Part shown: positions 1 to 4,141 of the stretch, piece by piece | Position numbering within the stretch: position 1 is the first letter of the stretch | Layout: every line of letters begins with the position of its first letter | Assembly (NCBI GenBank): GCA_003164275.1 | Contig: PLSY01000412.1 | Location: forward strand, 1 to 6,336 | Length of the DNA: 6,336 bases | DNA from: Acidimicrobiaceae bacterium | GTDB lineage: Bacteria > Actinomycetota > Acidimicrobiia > Acidimicrobiales > RAAP-2 | Direction of reading: 5' to 3' | Notes under the pieces: generated by a model | Database searches by the model: none | What the model was told of the DNA's origin: nothing | Seen by the model: the letters and a program-made list of their open reading frames with translations, nothing else | Program-made: the position numbers and the translations under genes

Positions 1-346
1 GAGGTGTTCAGGTCAGACGAGGCGATCGATTCGTAGGCCGCCGAGTCGGCCATCTCGTGTTGACGGCCGTTCCAGCACAGTCCATCCCGTACCTGCCCGC
101 CTTAGATCGCGCCAGTGAGTCGGGAGTGCGATCTCCTTACGGACTGTCATTCAAGCTTTACGAGTGCCTCATCTGTTCGGCGGCAAACGAGGAAGGGTGA
201 CCCTGATGTGTTGTTACACGGGTGATTGACGCACCGTCGCGTCACTCCCCCGATCTACCGTTACCCCATGGAGCACTGCGCCGAGGCCCTCTCCGAGGCC
301 CAGCACCTTGGAAGGGACTGACCTTCGGCGCTGACGAAATATGGAC
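1..346. other. Left-edge stretch without a convincing gene
   Basis: No reading frame here has recognisable motifs or clearly biased third positions. A minus-strand frame starting with ATG at 53 (MADSAAYESIASSDLNT) runs off the left edge and could be the first codons of a gene, but only 17 codons are visible and no good ribosome binding site precedes it. A plus-strand frame is open from the edge to a stop at 198-200 without codon bias. A 9-base direct repeat CCGAGGCCC occurs at 281-289 and 293-301. No T-rich hairpin terminator for the methyltransferase was seen. Confidence 0.4.
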
Positions 347-1210
347 CTAGGCGGAGGCGTGCACCACTGCTCGGTAACGGCAGCTCGGTGCTGACAGGTG
401 GTCACGGCGTTCGACGCCTCCCACCCATCGGCCCAGTCTGGTTCGAAACGGCTCGGGGGGGGCCGGGCGGGCGGGCGGTCCCATTACAGTGCGCACCGAT
501 GAGAACCCGGCGGCCCGGCAGAGTGAGTGCAGGCCGGTCAGCGTGGGAATGAACCAGTTCCCAAAGTCTGCGTGGAGGTCGCCACCGGCGTAGAACTGAG
601 CAAGGCTCTCATGCTCAAGGTGCTGAAAGTGGACCGCCTCGGTCTCAATCACCGCCACACCACCGGTGACTGACCGTAGCCGCTCGAGGCAGGTCAGGGG
701 CTCCTTCATGTGATACAGAACGCCCAGGTAGAGCACCACGTCAAACGTACCGAGGACCGCCAGGTCGGTAGTGGCGAAGTCGGCAACGACAGGGACTACT
801 GACGACCCGAGGGCAGTGGCGGCAAACTCGAACCCTTTGCGTCCAGGGAGGTCAGCTCTCCAGAACTCGGTCAGGTCGAGGGAGTGATCGGGCAAGCTCC
901 CCTGAGCAAAGCATTCATTCCAGTAGGAACCACGAGCTTCGAAGTCGACGCCCCAGGCGTAGTGGTCGAGGGCCACGACCCGGGCTGCACCCTCCCGCTC
1001 CGCCATGAACGAGTAGTACCCGTCCCACGCTCCAATATCGAGCACGCTTCGCCCGTTGAAGTCCGGGAAGCAGCGGTCGGGGATGGCCGGGTCCGAGGCT
1101 CCATGAGTGACTACCCCGTGACCCAGGTCGATCGAGTGAAACCATGTGAGGGCGTCTGCGGATGCCTGGACCTGCTCGGGCGAATGCATCCCCGGGATAT
1201 TACGCAACAC
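347..1210 (-). CDS. CmoB-like (DUF1698-type) SAM-dependent methyltransferase
   Basis: This is a class I SAM-dependent methyltransferase, presumably cytosolic. Counting from the GTG at 1210, the SAM-binding motif I is VLDIGAWDG at residues 56-64, and the acidic residue closing strand 2 is D82 in VVALDHY. The stretch FDVVLYLGVLYHMKEP (about 156-171) closely resembles the GVLYH segment of CmoB, the tRNA U34 carboxymethyltransferase. The C-terminus (CRYRAVVHASA) fits the usual end of the family. At 287 residues it is shorter than E. coli CmoB (about 323), and the N-terminal part differs, so true CmoB activity is doubtful; methylation of a small molecule or glycan is as likely (inference). Neither start has a strong ribosome binding site: GTG at 1210 gives 287 residues and ATG at 1189 gives 280. 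It is divergent from the GntR gene and has no visible operon partner. Confidence 0.85.
   Translation of the reverse strand: MLRNIPGMHSPEQVQASADALTWFHSIDLGHGVVTHGASDPAIPDRCFPDFNGRSVLDIGAWDGYYSFMAEREGAARVVALDHYAWGVDFEARGSYWNECFAQGSLPDHSLDLTEFWRADLPGRKGFEFAATALGSSVVPVVADFATTDLAVLGTFDVVLYLGVLYHMKEPLTCLERLRSVTGGVAVIETEAVHFQHLEHESLAQFYAGGDLHADFGNWFIPTLTGLHSLCRAAGFSSVRTVMGPPARPAPPEPFRTRLGRWVGGVERRDHLSAPSCRYRAVVHASA
455..478 (+). other. G-run cluster with quadruplex-forming pattern
   Basis: The plus strand has a run of eight G, then CC, then three GGG triplets separated by single C, and a final GG. This satisfies the usual pattern for an intramolecular G-quadruplex with very short loops. It lies in the 3' part of the minus-strand methyltransferase, on the template strand, and encodes a Pro/Ala-rich segment (PPARPAPPEP). 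The eight-base G run is also a possible slippage or sequencing-error site. Whether it folds in the cell is unknown. Confidence 0.5.
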
Positions 1211-1397
1211 ATGCCGGGCAGCGGTGGGTCCCTGTCGGGCCTACTGCCGCACCCTCGCTCCGCTTCTGGCGGTTCTGAGTCTTAGCGTCGGAGTTATCCG
1301 AGGCCCGGAGATGCCGGAGTGAGTCATCGACCTGGCGATGTGAGGCAACCAGCCCGATCCGGCCCGATGCCGAGGGATCACTGAGGCGAAGTAGATC

Positions 1398-1426
1398 TAG
1401 ACATTAGGAACTTATAGGACTAGCTT
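1398..1426 (+). promoter_or_regulatory. Possible promoter of the GntR gene, nearly leaderless
   Basis: TAGACA (1398-1403) and TAGCTT (1421-1426) are spaced by 17 bases and resemble weak -35 and -10 elements (TAnnnT type). Transcription would start around 1433-1434, only a few bases before the ATG at 1437. No ribosome binding site precedes that ATG, which fits a leaderless or nearly leaderless mRNA, common in Actinomycetota. The region is AT-rich compared with its surroundings. It also holds the palindrome TAGATCTA (1392-1399) and two CTAG tetramers (1397-1400 and 1419-1422), which could belong to an operator for autoregulation (inference). Confidence 0.4.
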
Positions 1427-1436
1427 AAATAGCATC

Positions 1437-1787
1437 ATGGAAGGTCCTCGAATCGACCACTCAGATCAAACTCCCCTCCATGAGCAGGTTGCCGCAGAGA
1501 TTCGCCGTGCGATCGGAGAGGGAGACGCAAAACCTGGCGAACGTCTTCCAGCTGCTCGCGACCTGGCCGCAGTGCTGGGCGTGAACAACAACACCGTACT
1601 GAGAGCGCTGCGATCCCTCAGAGACGAAGGACTCGTGGAATTCCGGAGGGGCCGCGGCATCACCGTCTGTGGCGGAGCCGACAATCGCAACGCGGTGCTC
1701 GAAAGAGCTCGCGAACTTGTGACTTTTGCCCGACATCACGGATATCGGACTGATGAACTTGTTCAGATCATCCAGCAGGTCGCATGA
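1437..1787 (+). CDS. GntR-family transcriptional regulator, YtrA subfamily
   Basis: This 116-residue protein has the GntR winged helix-turn-helix at its N-terminus. The entry helix is PLHEQVAAEIRRAI (13-26), followed by KPGERLPAARDLA (32-44), the recognition region LGVNNNTVLRALRSLRDEGL (47-66), and the wing FRRGRGITV (69-77). Only about 40 residues follow, without a FadR, HutC or MocR effector domain. That is the architecture of YtrA-type regulators, whose short helical tail serves dimerisation. Family members usually repress their own operon together with an ABC transporter. Here the gene overlaps the next one, a bitopic membrane protein, and no transporter is present, so the regulator probably controls only this pair. 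The ATG at 1437 is supported by the position of the domain and by the promoter just upstream. The inducing signal cannot be read from the sequence. Confidence 0.92.
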   Translation: MEGPRIDHSDQTPLHEQVAAEIRRAIGEGDAKPGERLPAARDLAAVLGVNNNTVLRALRSLRDEGLVEFRRGRGITVCGGADNRNAVLERARELVTFARHHGYRTDELVQIIQQVA

Positions 1788-2254
1788 TGACGGCCCCAGC
1801 TGACCGACAGCCTCCGGACGGGCCGGAGGTATTGCGGCATAGCCTGATCAATGAGGCAAAACGCCATCAGCATCGGCGCCGCCAGATGGTCGCAGCGGCC
1901 CTGGTTACTCCCATCGTGATTGGCGGCCTAATCGTTGGACTCAACTTGAGTGACATGGGGAGACGGGGTGCGGTGGTCGCAACACCTTCAGGCCATTCCT
2001 CGTCGAAATGGAACACACCTCAGGCGGAACGCGAAAAGCTCCCAACAATGCTGCCACCATCGAAGCTGGTCGTGCTCAATCCAATTACAGGCGATGTCAT
2101 CGAAGCCAATAGGTCCGAGGAGCCGACGGCAGCGCAGAGCGCGGTGCAGAGCGCAGTTGCCGCACAGTTCGCGAAGATTGCACAGGCCCAAGAGCAAGTT
2201 GAATCCGCCCGAGCAGAAGCCCAGGCCGCAGCCGCACAATCTGGGCACCACTGA
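1784..2254 (+). CDS. Single-pass membrane protein with Ala/Gln-rich coiled-coil tail
   Basis: I do not recognise this family. The 156-residue product has a basic cytosolic N-terminus (KRHQHRRR, about 27-33), one hydrophobic segment (about 35-54, with AALVTPIVIGGLIVGL) and an extracytoplasmic part. That part contains a proline-rich linker (about 78-100) and an Ala/Gln/Glu-rich stretch from about 116 to 152 (for example QAQEQVESARAEAQAAAAQ) that should form a helix or coiled coil. Positive-inside charge predicts N-in, C-out topology. The gene overlaps the regulator: ATG at 1784 overlaps its stop, and a second ATG follows at 1787. The partial ribosome binding site AGCAGG at 1774-1779 lies 4 bases before the first ATG and 7 before the second, so 1787 may be the real start. 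Translational coupling is likely. A role in sensing or envelope stress with the regulator is possible but is inference. Confidence 0.75.
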   Translation: MMTAPADRQPPDGPEVLRHSLINEAKRHQHRRRQMVAAALVTPIVIGGLIVGLNLSDMGRRGAVVATPSGHSSSKWNTPQAEREKLPTMLPPSKLVVLNPITGDVIEANRSEEPTAAQSAVQSAVAAQFAKIAQAQEQVESARAEAQAAAAQSGHH

Positions 2255-2290
2255 CAAAGGTTCTGCGGTCAGGTGCCGTTTCGTATTTTC
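2244..2290 (+). terminator. Likely intrinsic terminator of the regulator/membrane-protein operon
   Basis: GGCACC (2244-2249) plus TGAC (2252-2255) pair with GTCA (2268-2271) plus GGTGCC (2272-2277). This makes a 10-base-pair stem with a two-base bulge and a 12-base loop. The T-rich tract GTTTCGTATTTT follows immediately from 2278. The stem overlaps the stop codon (2252-2254) of the membrane-protein gene. The opposite side has no T-rich tract, so it should act on plus-strand transcripts. Confidence 0.6.
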
Positions 2291-2427
2291 GGCAAGCGCA
2301 TGCACTCGCACCCCTTCCCGGCGTCGTGCGTGTAGTCAGAGATTGCTTCGCCCTTCGGGTACGTAGAACGGCTGATCATACGGGCCATCGCATCCAGCTC
2401 TCTGGTGTGAAAGGCGACGACGATCAC
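2269..2427 (-). CDS. Possible small hypothetical protein (52 residues)
   Basis: A GTG at 2427 opens a 52-codon frame ending with TGA at 2269-2271. It begins (M)IVVAFHTRELDAMARMIS and ends in a Cys-containing GKGCECMRLPKIRNGT. I count roughly three quarters of the codons ending in G or C, which is better than most spurious frames here and is the main reason for listing it. It follows the lipoprotein gene on the same strand and in the same frame, 30 bases after its stop. Against it: no ribosome binding site, no family I recognise, and the 3' end lies in the terminator hairpin of the plus-strand operon. It could also be the tail of a decayed gene. Confidence 0.3.
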   Translation of the reverse strand: MIVVAFHTRELDAMARMISRSTYPKGEAISDYTHDAGKGCECMRLPKIRNGT

Positions 2428-2457
2428 ACGTATAAGGGCGATCTGGAATGGACGCGG

Positions 2458-3015
2458 TCACAATGTCCGCAACATCGTGTTTAACACCTCTTCGTTCTGT
2501 GTCTCGGAGAGACCAGTCGCCGAGAGCGCCACGACATAGCCGTTCTTCTCTGCGGTCATCAACGAGGGATAGGTGTGGGTCCCGCTAATCGGTAAAGGCT
2601 GATGCACAGCCCAGTACACGGTATTTCCATTGACTCTGATCTCGGTGAAGTGCGGTAACCGAAGCGATTGTCCGGAAGGAGCCGTCGAGGTAGTCGAGGC
2701 GTACGTACCACTGTGCACCTTGTCGAAGTTGGCGACCTCGCTCTTCGACCACGACACGCTGGTGATGAGTGACACGCCTTTGGCCGAGCCTGGATAGACG
2801 CAGACGGTCTGGTCGTTCGTCGATGGGTGGTGGTGCAAGGCGTAGCTCCCGGTCTGAAAGATCGCCGACGCCTCAACCTTCGACATGAGGGAGCAGGCGT
2901 CTACTGGAGAGGGGGACGTAGTTGTTGCCGATCCGCAGGCAGACAGTGACATGAGGCTTCCCCCGATTAGCCCGCACACGAGGACCCGCCGACCCATACG
3001 AGCAGTATTGCCCAT
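2458..3015 (-). CDS. Putative secreted lipoprotein, DUF3558-like
   Basis: From the ATG at 3015 the product has 185 residues and opens with a lipoprotein signal peptide: a basic n-region (ARMGRR), a hydrophobic core (VLVCGLIGGSLMSL) and the lipobox LSAC, with the lipidated cysteine at about residue 27. The mature part starts with a Ser/Thr/Pro linker. It continues with DACSLMSKVEASAIF and a second cysteine in VCVYPGSAKG. This two-cysteine layout resembles DUF3558-type actinobacterial lipoproteins, though I hold the family name loosely. The C-terminus (ETQNEEVLNTMLRTL) fits a domain end. The frame stays open upstream to 3231, but that extension would bury the signal peptide and overlaps the IS30 relic, so it is rejected. 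ATG at 2997 is an alternative start; neither start has a strong ribosome binding site. Probable location is the outer face of the cytoplasmic membrane; function unknown. Confidence 0.75.
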   Translation of the reverse strand: MGNTARMGRRVLVCGLIGGSLMSLSACGSATTTSPSPVDACSLMSKVEASAIFQTGSYALHHHPSTNDQTVCVYPGSAKGVSLITSVSWSKSEVANFDKVHSGTYASTTSTAPSGQSLRLPHFTEIRVNGNTVYWAVHQPLPISGTHTYPSLMTAEKNGYVVALSATGLSETQNEEVLNTMLRTL

Positions 3016-3026
3016 CTTTGCCGAGG

Positions 3027-3048
3027 AGAGGCAACGGTTCGTTGCTCT
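3027..3048. repeat. Short inverted repeat between the lipoprotein gene and the IS30 relic
   Basis: GCAACG (3031-3036) and CGTTGC (3040-3045) are perfect arms around a three-base GTT loop. With a one-base bulge the stem extends by AGA/TCT. It sits just upstream of both the minus-strand lipoprotein start and the plus-strand transposase relic. It could be an operator, part of the old IS end or chance. Confidence 0.35.
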
Positions 3049-3052
3049 GACC

Positions 3053-3059
3053 AAGGAGG
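3053..3059 (+). promoter_or_regulatory. Ribosome binding site of the transposase relic
   Basis: AAGGAGG lies 6 bases before the ATG at 3066. It is the best Shine-Dalgarno match noticed in the window and fixes the start of the relic at 3066 rather than the in-frame TTG at 3060. Confidence 0.7.
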
Positions 3060-3065
3060 TTGCCG

Positions 3066-3389
3066 ATGGTCGTGCACATGACCCAAGAACAAGAGCAGAC
3101 GGCCTGTCGGCTGGATGCCCGGGGGACGAGCCATAAGGCGATCGCTCGAGACCTGAACTACTCATTGAAGGCAATCGAGGTCGCCCTGTCGGGTGGCTAC
3201 CGGCGCCATTCTCCGGCAGATGAGTGGACACCCGCCCCAGGTCATCTCAGCGCCGATGAACGAGAATAGATTCTGATCGGACTGTCTCTGGGCGAATCGA
3301 CGTCGGCCATTGCCCGTGGACTTGGTCGAGTGGCCGCCAATGGCGGTCCTCGGCACTACGGAGCAAAAGACTTGGCGCGAATCCAGTGC
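3066..3389 (+). pseudogene. IS30-family transposase, 5' relic
   Basis: The reading frame from ATG 3066 shows the two N-terminal helix-turn-helix regions of IS30-family transposases. The first is MTQEQEQTACRLDARG followed by KAIARDLNYSLKAIEVAL. The second begins at LSADERE, is interrupted by TAG at 3267-3269, and resumes in the same frame as ILIGLSLGESTSAIARGLGR, then VAANGGPRHYGA. In the family, the segment between GLGR and the NGG-RR-Y motif holds the recognition helix (of the type SPSTVSRE). About eight codons are missing exactly there, without loss of frame. After about 3389 the similarity ends, and the DDE catalytic domain is absent. The protein cannot be functional. The 3' boundary is approximate, and I could not identify element ends or target duplications. 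Family assignment comes from motif memory, not a search. Confidence 0.7.
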
Positions 3390-3481
3390 TCCCGAAGCTC
3401 TTCAGGACCAGCTTTCAAGCGGTGGACCCTGAAGACCATTGTCATTGTTGTGGGACATCCTGTCCAGCACGTACCGGCATG

Positions 3482-3709
3482 TCAGCCGAAGTGGCCCCAG
3501 TGCGTGGCGACGATTAGAAGCACGCCAGCGAGAGCGAGTGCGATGCCTGCGACGATCGTTCTCGCGACAGGGATCTTGAAGACTGGGATTTGAGCGGCGA
3601 CGAGCCAGACGCCAGCGAACAGGATCAACAAAAAGCCGACCTCAGCGAGCGTGACGCCTGTTTGATGGCTCAGCGCAAGCACCGGAACGATGATAGCTAT
3701 TTCGACCAC
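3482..3709 (-). CDS. Small two-helix integral membrane protein
   Basis: The 75-residue product starts with GTG at 3709, preceded by GGAAG (3716-3720 on the minus strand) at a spacing of 6 bases. Two hydrophobic segments are evident: about residues 22-40 (AEVGFLLILFAGVWLVAA) and about 50-68 (TIVAGIALALAGVLLIVA), joined by a short loop IPVFKIPVAR. Most third codon positions are G or C, supporting real coding. The frame is closed upstream by the stop at 3776-3778, which is also the terminal stop of the acetyltransferase pseudogene. It therefore follows that relic by 66 bases on the same strand and may be the surviving second gene of its operon. I cannot name the family; function unknown. Confidence 0.6.
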   Translation of the reverse strand: MVEIAIIVPVLALSHQTGVTLAEVGFLLILFAGVWLVAAQIPVFKIPVARTIVAGIALALAGVLLIVATHWGHFG

Positions 3710-3775
3710 TCGGTTCTTCCGATTCCCGGACAGGGTGTGTGCCGCCCACGGATCTGGCCCACTCGCTTTGCTCTG

Positions 3776-4060
3776 CTACAGCCGCCCAATGACAATCGCT
3801 GACACACCCGCCACAAGGGTTGCCGGGTGACGTCGTGCGTCACGACTGCCTCGACTTCGACGACGGAATCAGCGTCGATGGTCACTCCGGGCAAGACCTG
3901 GCAGCAGTTCCGATCCACACATTCCTCTCAATCTTGATCGGCTCCACGGTGATGTAAGCCCATCGCTTGTCTGGCTCGACCGGGTGACCGGCCGTGACCA
4001 AGTTGCCTTGTTCGCGACCATGACCTCGTCCGCAATGTCGATGGCTGTGGGTTCGGCCGT
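3776..4060 (-). pseudogene. Hexapeptide-repeat (maltose/galactoside-type) O-acetyltransferase, frameshifted relic
   Basis: Read along the minus strand, four pieces in changing frames line up in the order of a left-handed beta-helix acetyltransferase. AIDIADEVMVANKA is followed by LVTAGHPVEPDKRW, which contains the conserved catalytic histidine. In the same frame come ITVEPIKIERNVWIGTAA, then VLPGVTIDADSVV and EAVVTHDVT, and finally TLVAGVSAIVIGRL before TAG (3776-3778). The frame must change near 4002, 3898 and 3821, each time as if one base were lost, so the first and last pieces share a frame. Family proteins read like PITIGDNVWIG, then ILPGVTIGDNSVVGAGSVVTKDV. Homology may continue upstream toward 4110 but is too weak to place; the N-terminal region is not recognisable. 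Without the shifts this would acetylate a sugar or similar acceptor from acetyl-CoA. Confidence 0.75.
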
Positions 4061-4141
4061 GTGCTCTCCAGATCCTTGGCACCCACGGATGCAAGTTCGT
4101 GTAGGTGGCGTATCCTTACGATCGTGCCCTGGGGGGTTCGA

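Noticed and set aside
214..405. Minus-strand 63-codon frame after the methyltransferase
   Set aside because: It overlaps the end of the methyltransferase gene, is Arg-rich and has no motif; its LGLGEGLG segment comes from the short direct repeat.
884..1285. Plus-strand frame of 133 codons opposite the methyltransferase
   Set aside because: Antisense shadow of a gene with clear SAM-binding motifs; no domain seen.
1950..2366. Frames overlapping the membrane-protein gene on both strands
   Set aside because: They are Arg/Ser/Pro/Cys-rich shadows; the 1784-2254 frame has the topology signals, the coupled start and the terminator at its stop.
3016..3231. N-terminal extension of the lipoprotein frame to ATG at 3231
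   Set aside because: It would place about 72 hydrophilic residues before a clear lipoprotein signal peptide and runs antisense through the IS30 relic.
4061..4141. Upstream GTG start for the ligase
   Set aside because: The extra 27 residues have no family character and overlap the acetyltransferase relic; ATG at 4142 fits the family length.
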